From positions 1 to 21,329 of the forward strand of contig JAGGSE010000227.1 of assembly GCA_021159225.1 (NCBI GenBank): a stretch of DNA of 21,329 nucleotides, given 5' to 3'. Position 1 is the first letter of the stretch. The number at the start of each line of letters is the position of its first letter. The stretch is from a bacterium (GTDB lineage: Bacteria; Patescibacteriota; Minisyncoccia; Minisyncoccales; JAGGSE01). The notes below the pieces were generated by a model that was not told where the DNA came from, searched no databases, and was given only the letters and a program-made list of their open reading frames with translations. This document shows, piece after piece, positions 7,282 through 13,060 of the stretch. Both the position numbers and the translations under genes were made by a program.

Positions 7282-7896
7282 ATGAAGAAGCTCTCGGAGT
7301 TGGAAGAAAGGTTTGACGTAAAAATCCGCTTGTTGGAGAAACTTTTAGGTACTGTGCCAAAAGATCCAGAAGTCTATACTCGTTTTGTAGCAAGTAAGGC
7401 ACCAGAACCTGAACTGGAAGAGGAAGAAACGGAAACCGTCGAAGAAGTAGAGGAGAGAGGTTGGACCGGATTTCATAAGAACGAGCAAGGTATTTTCATC
7501 TACAACTACATGATCAAAGGCTTCCTTAAAAGCGCATGCGAAGTGTGCATGTCCGCAGGAGCCTTGTCTAAGATCGTTGCTTATAAGAAGTGGATCGATC
7601 TGGTAGTTTTTATTGACCCACGGCAGATACCGTTAGGAAAGAAGGAACCAGATGGTTGCTTAGAGCGACCTTTGAGAACGTTAACAGCGAAAGGTCCTCG
7701 AGTGACTGTTTGCAGAAGTGATTATGTAGATGCAGGGACTGAAATTCAGTTTACAGTGAGAATTCTGAAGAATAAAGTTGGGATTAATCGTGACGCTATT
7801 GAGCAAATGCTTGATTATGGTAAATACGTTGGGTTAGGACAGTGGAGAGGCTCCGGTGGTTATGGTCGTTTCGAAATAGTAGAAGTGTCACCTTGA
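7282..7896 (+). CDS. Conserved phage-type protein with C-terminal glycine-rich motif
   Basis: This 204-residue protein starts at an ATG with AAGGAGGG upstream. Residues 1-35 are helical, about 43-60 form a Glu-rich linker (PELEEEETETVEE), and the rest is a globular domain. It includes YNYMIKGFLKSACEV near 74-88, and ends with a glycine-rich GLGQWRGSGGYGRFEIVEV. The KGFLK plus terminal G-rich loop order superficially recalls RAMP/Cas7-type RNA-binding folds, but I cannot confirm homology; no other CRISPR gene is present. It is the last intact gene before the gene-free segment at 7897-9013. Confidence 0.72.
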   Translation: MKKLSELEERFDVKIRLLEKLLGTVPKDPEVYTRFVASKAPEPELEEEETETVEEVEERGWTGFHKNEQGIFIYNYMIKGFLKSACEVCMSAGALSKIVAYKKWIDLVVFIDPRQIPLGKKEPDGCLERPLRTLTAKGPRVTVCRSDYVDAGTEIQFTVRILKNKVGINRDAIEQMLDYGKYVGLGQWRGSGGYGRFEIVEVSP

Positions 7897-7910
7897 AGTA
7901 TGTAGTAGTG

Positions 7911-7963
7911 GTCATATGATCCTGTGTTAAAACATCATGACTTTCTCTGTATGGCGTTTGTAA
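7911..7963 (+). repeat. Dispersed hairpin repeat, copy A
   Basis: This is one of five related copies (7911, 8899, 9014, 10681, 21003). The core is a short imperfect palindrome around a TAAA loop, here in degenerate form (GTGTTAAAACAT). It is followed by CTTTCTCTGTATGG and a TTTGTAA end shared with copies D and E. It begins 14 bases after the stop of the gene ending at 7896. Because D lies at the right end of the IscB element, this copy is best read as a solitary element end or minimal non-autonomous element. Confidence 0.6.
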
Positions 7964-8279
7964 TGCACTGTAACGAAGCGTGAAGGTTTGTCTTTATAGA
8001 GCTAAGCATGAGCACAGTGATGCTCAGTTCCGTGAGCGGAAAATCAGTTTGCAAACCAGAAGATTACAGAGCCATCGTAGGTAGAATGGGGAAAGGTAGT
8101 ATTAGCACGGAAAAGTGTAGTCGTGTAACCGGTATCGTGGTGTTATGTAATTTGATGTAAAAGTAAACTACTTTGACTAACTGAACATACGATGACTCAT
8201 AGGTGGTTAGAAGAAGGGAAGTTCCTTCTCAGATGTCTCTTAAAGAGAGATTGTTCCATTATGTGGCAAAGAATGTTGT

Positions 8280-8492
8280 ACAGTGCAGTCAAAGAGTTTT
8301 TACGGGGCGTGAAAGCTTGGTTCAGTAGAGCAAACCAATGTTGTGTAAAGTAAAGGTATTGTATTGTTTTGCATGCGACGCACTGTCTTGGTCATAGCAA
8401 TTAAGTACTGAATAACTTAGATGTAAGGAGTTTTATCAAAAGTTTTCAGAGAAAACCTAGAAGTTTGTCTCTAAGGTAGTTGACTGCACTGT
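8280..8492. repeat. Perfect 13-bp inverted repeat spaced by 187 bases
   Basis: Positions 8280-8292 (ACAGTGCAGTCAA) are exactly complementary to 8480-8492 (TTGACTGCACTGT). In RNA this would close a domain of about 190 nucleotides that contains smaller hairpins. Part of the 3' arm (8477-8485, TAGTTGACT) is also complementary to AGTCAACTA within two downstream 14-base direct repeats at 8582-8595 and 8755-8768. Confidence 0.6.
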
Positions 8493-8581
8493 TTGGTAGC
8501 CTTTTCAACATGCGTTGGTAGTTTTTGTTAAGAAAGTAAGGAAAAGTGGAAGAAAAGACAGCTCTGAGGAGAAGCTATTGC

Positions 8582-8768
8582 AAAGTCAACTAAAGTGAAG
8601 GTGGTGTATCGTACTATGCTGTGGAGGCTTGAGTAAGTTTAGCGAACTCGAGTGGTGGCTTCGTAATGCTCCGTGTTGTGGGGGAGTATGGTAAAGAGAG
8701 GTACCGTATCATATTGCGAAGGTGATGTAAGGCCTGGTCCTGCACCGGTAATGTAAAGTCAACTAAAG
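8582..8768 (+). repeat. Two 14-base direct repeats
   Basis: The sequence AAAGTCAACTAAAG occurs at 8582-8595 and again at 8755-8768. Each copy can pair over 9 bases with 8477-8485, which competes with the 13-bp pairing of 8480-8492. They may be alternative partners in a structured RNA or a simple duplicated protein-binding site. Confidence 0.5.
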
Positions 8769-8898
8769 CAGTCTGAAGTTGTGTGTGGTAACGGTTAAGT
8801 GTACTGTGGTATTTTGAAGTGCAGTAAAGTGAAAGGTGCTGTCGCGTAACGTAGTGATCTGTATTGGCGTCTTAGATTTTTTTCTTCGCTTAAACATA

Positions 8899-8935
8899 GT
8901 CACATGATTAGGTGCTAAAGCATCACGGTTTTCTT
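8899..8935 (+). repeat. Dispersed hairpin repeat, copy B
   Basis: The core GTCACATGATTAGGTGCTAA continues into an AGCATC arm. GGTGC and GCATC pair around a TAAA loop, allowing a G-U wobble. About 42 bases upstream (from 8857) also resemble the sequence upstream of copy C (from 8978), so B and C appear to be tandem duplicates about 115-120 bases apart. B lacks the CTTTCTCTGTATGG tail of A, D and E and is probably a left-end type. Confidence 0.55.
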
Positions 8936-9013
8936 CACGTGATCTGCAAAGTACAGTGTCGTATTCCAATGTGTGGGTTCTGTATCGTAGCGTTTAGAGT
9001 ACACTTAAACTCC

Positions 9014-9212
9014 GTCACATGACTAGGAGCTAAAGCATCCTGGCTTGTGATCATGCCAATGGACTATGGTGATGCACCCAGGGGTGTCGTTCCAGCTCCT
9101 GGCTCTGCGAAGGAGCATTCGATTGAATGCGTTCGTACTTTCAAGCCATAGCTCAGGCCAGGGACGTATTACTGCTCCTGCCCTATAGGGGCATACACCA
9201 GGAGGAAAATCG
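9014..9212 (+). ncRNA. Omega-RNA (HEARO-type) leader of iscB
   Basis: The 200 bases before iscB are strongly structured, as known for the guide-scaffold RNA of IscB. Visible helices: the copy-C hairpin (AGGAGC TAAA GCATCCT), CACC/GGTG near 9075-9086, GCTCCT/AGGAGC flanking a 10-base loop near 9095-9117, GCATTC gatt GAATGC near 9115-9130, a long-range CTATGG (near 9064) with CCATAG (near 9146), and GCCCT ata GGGGC just before the AGGAGG of iscB. In IscB systems the guide lies at the 5' end of the RNA, so bases just upstream of 9014 would be the guide. The 5' end is inferred. Confidence 0.68.
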
Positions 9213-10676
9213 ATGCAACATCAACGATTAATATTTCTTGTAGATGGAAGAAATAACATTTTACATCCAACACGAAAGTTGGATATGGTTAAACGTTGGT
9301 TGCGACAGATGAATGCTAAAGTCATTCGATTTGTCGGTAAAATTATGGTCGTACAAGTGTTCAAGACACTATCGCAGCAAAGAGATAACCCTATATACTG
9401 GATTGGAGTAGATCCAGGAGATACGATTGGTATTTGTTTAGTCAGAATCACTATGTATAACAAAGTCAAGCAATTGCTAAGTATCGAATTTCACACAAGG
9501 TCGAAAGAAATCAAGCAATTACTTGAGATAAGACGGGGATATCGAAATATGAGACGATACTTCAGACGTAAACGTATTAAGAGAAAAGGACTCGTACCAA
9601 AGCATAGACCAGCTAGATTCGAAAATAGAAGACGTTTAGATGGACGGTTGACTCCATCAGTTCGACATTTTCTAGAGTCACATAAAGCTGCTATACAGAA
9701 AATAGTTGAATACGTTCCTGACGCTAACATCTCACTTGAATATGCTAAGTTTGACATCCAACGTATGATGAATTCAGATATTGAAGGTGAGCAGTATCAA
9801 CACGGAAGATTATTCGGTTACCAAAATATTCGTGCTTATGTACTACACCGTGATAAGTATGCATGTCAGCTATGCGGAAAGAAGAACGTTCAATTTCAGC
9901 TGCATCATGTAGTACCCAGATCTCAAAACGGTAAAGATCATCCGGATAATCTTATTACACTGTGCCCAGATTGTCACGTTAAAGTACATACTGATGCTCA
10001 GTTGCTGAAAAGAGTACAAAGCAAAATCAAAACGAAAATAGCAGACTTCACATCTACATCCAGACTCAATATCATTATGCCGTTTTTAAAAGATTGGTTG
10101 TCAGATGCTTTCGGTAAAGAACATGTTTGGTTCTGTATTGGTGCTGATTCATATGTTATTCGTAGAGAGCTCAATCTTGTCAAATCTCACTGTAATGATG
10201 CTTACTGTATTGCTATCAACAAACTGATGCGAAACAACGTTGAAATCAAACATGAACCATTCATCGATAAACATGTGGTACGTTTTGAACAGAAACGACA
10301 GCATAATCGTAGAATGAAGAATAGCGAACGTAATCGATTGTACTATGTCATCAAAAACAAGAAGTGTATTCGTGTAGCTACGAATCGAAATGGAAATCCA
10401 GAGTCATTTCATAACGTATACAGTACGAAAATTCTACCACTGTTAAAACAGGGTTATCAAGTCAAAGTAAATCCTGGTGTCAAAGGCTATCGAAAGAAGT
10501 TCTCTGAAGTTGGATTCAAGGAAGGTGCTACAATTGAAATCGACAATCATATTGATGTGTTGAAGGGTTATAGTTTGACAGGTGGATTTGGATATACATA
10601 CGATGGAACACGATTCAAGCTTAAGGATATGAATGTAGTATATCCATATGGAGGATGGAAATGCGTAGAAACATAA
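9213..10676 (+). CDS. iscB: IscB RNA-guided nuclease (RuvC plus HNH)
   Basis: The 487-residue protein has the full IscB layout. An N-terminal PLMP/RRXRR-like segment (LVDGRNNILHPTRK, 9-22) is followed by RuvC-I with Asp67 in GVDPGD, an Arg-rich bridge helix (about 107-140), RuvC-II with Glu176 in SLEYAK, an HNH domain, and RuvC-III with His326 and Asp329 in SHCNDAYCIA. The HNH domain has Cys218/Cys221, LHH at 230-232, Asn246 and Cys251/Cys254/His255. All catalytic residues appear present, so both nuclease sites may be active. IscB is the transposon-encoded relative of Cas9 and uses an omega RNA. The ATG has AGGAGG eight bases upstream, at the 3' end of the structured leader. Confidence 0.93.
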   Translation: MQHQRLIFLVDGRNNILHPTRKLDMVKRWLRQMNAKVIRFVGKIMVVQVFKTLSQQRDNPIYWIGVDPGDTIGICLVRITMYNKVKQLLSIEFHTRSKEIKQLLEIRRGYRNMRRYFRRKRIKRKGLVPKHRPARFENRRRLDGRLTPSVRHFLESHKAAIQKIVEYVPDANISLEYAKFDIQRMMNSDIEGEQYQHGRLFGYQNIRAYVLHRDKYACQLCGKKNVQFQLHHVVPRSQNGKDHPDNLITLCPDCHVKVHTDAQLLKRVQSKIKTKIADFTSTSRLNIIMPFLKDWLSDAFGKEHVWFCIGADSYVIRRELNLVKSHCNDAYCIAINKLMRNNVEIKHEPFIDKHVVRFEQKRQHNRRMKNSERNRLYYVIKNKKCIRVATNRNGNPESFHNVYSTKILPLLKQGYQVKVNPGVKGYRKKFSEVGFKEGATIEIDNHIDVLKGYSLTGGFGYTYDGTRFKLKDMNVVYPYGGWKCVET

Positions 10677-10891
10677 CACAGATTCATTCATGCGCTAAAG
10701 CATCATGGCTTTCTCTGTATGGAGATTGTAAAGAGTATGTAACTAGTTTCTTTGAAGTTCGTTGGTGGAGTACGAAAGAAGGGCGTTATAAGAAAACGAA
10801 AGTGAGTATCAGGCGGAATGGTGGATATAAGAAAGCTCTAAGAAAGACTTTGGAAGTTCAACAGGAGAAGGAAAATGCGGAAGCAAACTAA
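10661..10891 (+). CDS. Short basic protein, probably 3' remnant of a gene interrupted by the IscB element
   Basis: An ATG at 10661 inside the iscB 3' end (GGAGG just upstream) opens a 76-codon frame to 10891. Its first 20-odd codons read through the right-end repeat D. Only the part after about 10733 (beginning KEYVTSFFEVRWWSTKEGRY) looks like natural protein: basic, with a KKTKVSIRRNGGYKKALRKT segment. There is no good start after the repeat, so this looks like the tail of a host gene cut by the insertion, now perhaps translated from iscB. I do not find the matching 5' half in the window. The stop overlaps the next gene. Confidence 0.5.
   Translation: MRRNITQIHSCAKASWLSLYGDCKEYVTSFFEVRWWSTKEGRYKKTKVSIRRNGGYKKALRKTLEVQQEKENAEAN
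10681..10732 (+). repeat. Dispersed hairpin repeat, copy D (right end of IscB element)
   Basis: Five bases after the iscB stop lies ATGCGCTAAAGCATCATGG, which can form a short stem around TAAA. It continues into CTTTCTCTGTATGGAGATTG and TAA. The tail matches copies A and E, which defines the conserved right-end type. Its place directly behind iscB matches the expected right-end position. Confidence 0.62.
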
Positions 10892-11156
10892 GATCTGGAC
10901 TACTAAAGATGGCCGTAAAATCAGGATTTGTGATATGACTGATGAACATTTGTTGAACACAATTAAGCTGCTCAGAAGAGCGAAAGAGAAGGTTGTATTA
11001 GAAGGTTACAAGACTCTTTGTTTCCTAAGAGGTGAGCAAGCTACCTTCGATCTAGAGTGTGAGCTTTATCACCTCGAGGTTGGCGACATCGACGTTTTTC
11101 ATCCCTTAGGTGAGGCCCTATTACAAGAGGTTCACAGAAGAGGGTTGAGAGTGTAA
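10875..11156 (+). CDS. Conserved phage-type small protein (TTKDG...MTDEHLLN family)
   Basis: The product is 93 residues. The N-terminal pattern IWTTKDGRKIRICDMTDEHL, followed by LNTIKLLRR, is one I recognise from many phage hypothetical proteins (a KDG-K-I-x-I-x-DM-x-D-x-HLLN-x-I motif followed by a helix). No function is established. The ATG at 10875 has AGGAGAAGG upstream and lies within the last codons of the preceding fragment, so coupling is likely. A cluster of acidic residues and a Pro-Leu-Gly segment fill the C-terminus. Confidence 0.75.
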   Translation: MRKQTKIWTTKDGRKIRICDMTDEHLLNTIKLLRRAKEKVVLEGYKTLCFLRGEQATFDLECELYHLEVGDIDVFHPLGEALLQEVHRRGLRV

Positions 11157-11165
11157 GAAGTTGTT

Positions 11166-11309
11166 ATGAGTAGAGAACGGTTGAAATTTTAACCGGTACG
11201 TAGAGAAGAAATTAACTGTGAAGTACTTTTGTGGAAGTTTGATGCTAAGAAAATTGAGTTGTACAGTTTCACTAAACATAGTGATATCTACGCTTTAGCG
11301 AAACGTTAG
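11166..11309 (+). pseudogene. Possible small gene with an internal stop codon
   Basis: From ATG 11166 the frame reads eight codons (MSRERLKF), meets TAA at 11190-11192, then continues open for 38 codons to TAG at 11307-11309. The second part, including CEVLLWKFDAKKIELYSF and ending ALAKR, looks protein-like. The ribosome site is weak. This may be a decayed small gene, or chance. TAA is used as a true stop by neighbours, so recoding is unlikely. Otherwise the gap 11157-11338 shows nothing. Confidence 0.28.
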
Positions 11310-11338
11310 TATCTCTTAGAATTCTGAAAGGAGCAAAC

Positions 11339-11713
11339 ATGATGATACATGTTACTCTAGATAATTTACTGATGACAGTTGCGAAATACTTTGAAGATTG
11401 TAGGTTCGACGACAGAGTGCACTTAGGACTAGGAGATATACGACTGACGATCGGGATGCAAGAGGAAATATTAAGGATGATAGCTGAAGCAACCGGTAAA
11501 GAGTTTGACAACATTGACTCAGTGTCGACAGAGATGAAGGAGAAAGAAAAGAGGGTCGAGCGTTACTTCTCTAACACAGCCGATGATCAGTTAGCTGTTG
11601 CTGTAGAAAAAGCAAGTTACTCATTCTACAAGAATGTTAATCCCGAGAACGACGGACTCAGGCTAGCACCTAGTCAAAAGAGTCCTACTAATAAAACCAA
11701 GGAGGTAAGGTAA
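11339..11713 (+). CDS. Protein of unknown function
   Basis: The product is 124 residues, with ATG at 11339 (a second ATG directly follows) and AAAGGAGC upstream. It is soluble, acidic in the middle and basic at the C-terminus. The sequence LGLGDIRLTIGMQEEIL near 29-45 suggests strand then helix. A Lys/Ser/Thr-rich disordered tail (APSQKSPTNKTKEVR) follows. Its stop overlaps the next start as TAATG, and the AGGAGG for that next gene lies inside its last codons. No family is recognised. Confidence 0.7.
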   Translation: MMIHVTLDNLLMTVAKYFEDCRFDDRVHLGLGDIRLTIGMQEEILRMIAEATGKEFDNIDSVSTEMKEKEKRVERYFSNTADDQLAVAVEKASYSFYKNVNPENDGLRLAPSQKSPTNKTKEVR

Positions 11714-12183
11714 TGGATAGTTTAGTTCTAGTACTTAACGGTGAGAGAAACACTGAAATGGTAGAGGAGAAAGATGAGAAAGGGATCTTAAGTTATGTTT
11801 ATGCTGAGAAGAGTTACTACGGAAAGATTGTAGTTGAAATAGAGGACGGTGAAGGAAGCTACTTCACCGAGGATGGGACATCATCTTGGACGATACCTAG
11901 TGAATTGGTACAAAAGATAATCGGGCGAGAAAAAAGAATATCGGAGCTCGAATTGGAATTAGGCAAATCGCTAGGAGGTTGTGATGCTGAGATCGAGGAT
12001 TACCGACAAAAAGTTCAGGAGTTAGCATCGAAGTTGGAGGAGAAACAAGAAATGAAGGAAATAGAGGTCTTCCAGTGCAGAAGACATAACCGAGTCTTAT
12101 CAGCATCGGAGCTAAGAGATCTCCGAGCCGGCGGTTTTGAGGTAGAGGATATTATCAAACTTAGAGAAGCCCAATTAATCTAA
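11713..12183 (+). CDS. Coiled-coil protein with SHOCT-like C-terminus
   Basis: The product is 156 residues. Residues 1-60 look beta-rich and acidic, 62-118 form a probable coiled coil (GREKRISELELELGK... then KVQELASKLEEKQEMKE), and 121-153 end with RVLSASELRDLRAGGFEVED followed by IIKLREA. This resembles the short SHOCT-type C-terminal motif (L-x-x-x-E-L-x-x-L-x-x-x-G...I-x-x-L) often found at protein ends and thought to aid oligomerisation. ATG at 11713 has AGGAGG upstream, overlapping the previous stop. Confidence 0.7.
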   Translation: MDSLVLVLNGERNTEMVEEKDEKGILSYVYAEKSYYGKIVVEIEDGEGSYFTEDGTSSWTIPSELVQKIIGREKRISELELELGKSLGGCDAEIEDYRQKVQELASKLEEKQEMKEIEVFQCRRHNRVLSASELRDLRAGGFEVEDIIKLREAQLI

Positions 12184-12211
12184 CGCATTATTTGGTTAGT
12201 TGAACGAATAC

Positions 12212-12236
12212 TTGTTACGTACTCTTTTTTTTATTT
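12212..12236. promoter_or_regulatory. Conserved intergenic box with T8 tract, copy 2
   Basis: This is the second copy of the box at 2-26, with 23 of 25 identical bases, in the 91-base gap between the coiled-coil gene and the gene at 12275. It is followed by an A/T-rich stretch and then the GAGGAGG of that gene. Position and conservation suggest transcription control (terminator of the preceding unit or promoter of the next), but no hairpin or -10/-35 pair is clear. Confidence 0.45.
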
Positions 12237-12274
12237 AAAAAACTTTTAATTTTTCTTGCAGAGGAGGTGCGTTA

Positions 12275-12517
12275 ATGAGCGTAGAAGGAGAGAAAATGCC
12301 AGAGAAGGTAGTGGTCACCTCTGATCAAGAAGTTTGGGTTAAGGAGAGGATAAGAACGGCGATTCAGATGGCAATGTCATTGAAACAAGCTAGAAAAGTT
12401 CAAGCAGACCACTATGCTTATACGTACGGTTTAGATGGCGTGATTGAGGGAACTGCGCTCGAGATAATCCACTTACTTGGTCTGGAGCCATCGTACGTGA
12501 ATTTAAGGCGAAGATGA
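12275..12517 (+). CDS. Small helical protein of unknown function
   Basis: The product is 80 residues, predicted mostly helical (VWVKERIRTAIQMAMSLKQA near 21-40). ATG at 12275 has GAGGAGG upstream; a second in-frame ATG seven codons later (12296) also has AAGGAGAG, so either start is possible. It follows the conserved T-tract box and probably begins a transcription unit running to the pentapeptide-repeat genes. No family is recognised. Confidence 0.66.
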   Translation: MSVEGEKMPEKVVVTSDQEVWVKERIRTAIQMAMSLKQARKVQADHYAYTYGLDGVIEGTALEIIHLLGLEPSYVNLRRR

Positions 12518-12581
12518 ATTTTGGGTAGTCTGTAACGTTCGAGAAGCCGCATTCTAATAGCTTACTAAAAGGAGGAAAGTT

Positions 12582-12836
12582 ATGGCATGGCTAACACTTA
12601 AACCAGTGCAGCATTTTTTGACAATCAACACTATCAAAAGGATTGATACCAGTGATTGGCCCGAAGCAGTAATAGTTTTTACTGATGATACAGCTGTGAG
12701 ATTGATACCTTGTGTTGATGTCAAAAATTCACTTACCTTTACAGGAGGAGATGTAAGTGTGTCTCCTTATATCCTAGCTACTCCATTGAAGCTGGAGAAT
12801 GGAGAGTTTAAAGTTGTTCAATTGGAAATTCACTGA
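12582..12836 (+). CDS. Small beta-rich protein of unknown function
   Basis: The product is 84 residues, with ATG at 12582 and AAAGGAGGAAAG upstream. Alternating hydrophobic residues (AVIVFTDDTAVRLIPC, FKVVQLEIH) suggest a small beta barrel or sheet. No signal peptide and only one cysteine. It lies 64 bases after the previous gene and 12 bases before the next. No family is recognised. Confidence 0.68.
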   Translation: MAWLTLKPVQHFLTINTIKRIDTSDWPEAVIVFTDDTAVRLIPCVDVKNSLTFTGGDVSVSPYILATPLKLENGEFKVVQLEIH

Positions 12837-12848
12837 GGAGGTTATACG

Positions 12849-13049
12849 GTGAAGGACCACAAAAATGAGTGGTTAGCGAAAGTGTTTCCTCTTTGGTTCA
12901 AAGTAATCAAAGGTAATCCTTATAGGTTGCCTATAGGAAAGGTATTACGAGGGCGATACAAAGATGGCGATGCTTCTCCATTTCCCGTAGAATTACAAGG
13001 CAATCAAATGTATCAAATGAAGTTGGAAGAAGTTGAAGAAATTAAATGA
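12849..13049 (+). CDS. Small basic protein of unknown function
   Basis: The product is 66 residues, with GTG at 12849 supported by GAGGAGG. The N-terminal part (KNEWLAKVFPLWFKVIKG) is amphipathic and aromatic. The middle is basic, and the end (QMKLEEVEEIK) is an acidic helix. The stop at 13047-13049 overlaps the ribosome site of the first pentapeptide-repeat gene. No family is recognised. Confidence 0.64.
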   Translation: MKDHKNEWLAKVFPLWFKVIKGNPYRLPIGKVLRGRYKDGDASPFPVELQGNQMYQMKLEEVEEIK

Positions 13050-13060
13050 AGGAGAGAAAC

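Larger units (their letters stand above)
7897..9013 (+). ncRNA. Gene-free segment, candidate large structured RNA
   Basis: About 1.1 kb has no credible coding frame on either strand. It is full of inverted repeats: 8009-8014/8021-8026, 8028-8032/8037-8041 with a TGAG tetraloop, 8212-8217/8224-8229, 8442-8447/8451-8456 (GTTTTC aga GAAAAC), 8416-8420/8471-8475, and a perfect 13-bp long-range pair 8280-8292/8480-8492. The last encloses several of the smaller ones, giving a nested layout. Large ornate RNAs (GOLLD, ROOL) are known from phages, but I cannot assign one here. An alternative is a graveyard of IscB-type element ends, since hairpin repeats lie at 7911 and 8899. Strand + is inferred from flanking genes; no promoter was identified. 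Confidence 0.45.
9014..10732 (+). mobile_element. IscB-encoding element of IS200/IS605-like type
   Basis: The proposed element runs from hairpin repeat C (9014) through the omega-RNA-like leader and iscB to hairpin repeat D (10681-10732). Both ends carry a related short palindrome with a TAAA loop, as expected for subterminal hairpins of elements mobilised by a Y1 (TnpA) transposase. No TnpA gene is present, so it would depend on one supplied elsewhere. Exact boundaries are inferred: the left one from the start of repeat C, the right one from the TGTAA shared by copies A, D and E. Confidence 0.6.

Noticed and set aside
7987..8080. tRNA-like succession of three small hairpins after 7987.
   Set aside because: No acceptor stem, no T-arm consensus (GTTCRA) and wrong loop sizes.
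8763..8969. A 68-codon frame on the - strand in the gene-free segment.
   Set aside because: No ribosome site, unlike every other gene in strand, and overlaps hairpin repeat B; composition does not look like protein.
9221..10183. Antisense frames within iscB (9221-9469, 9491-9757, 9998-10183).
   Set aside because: The + strand frame has all IscB motifs; the antisense frames have no recognisable content.
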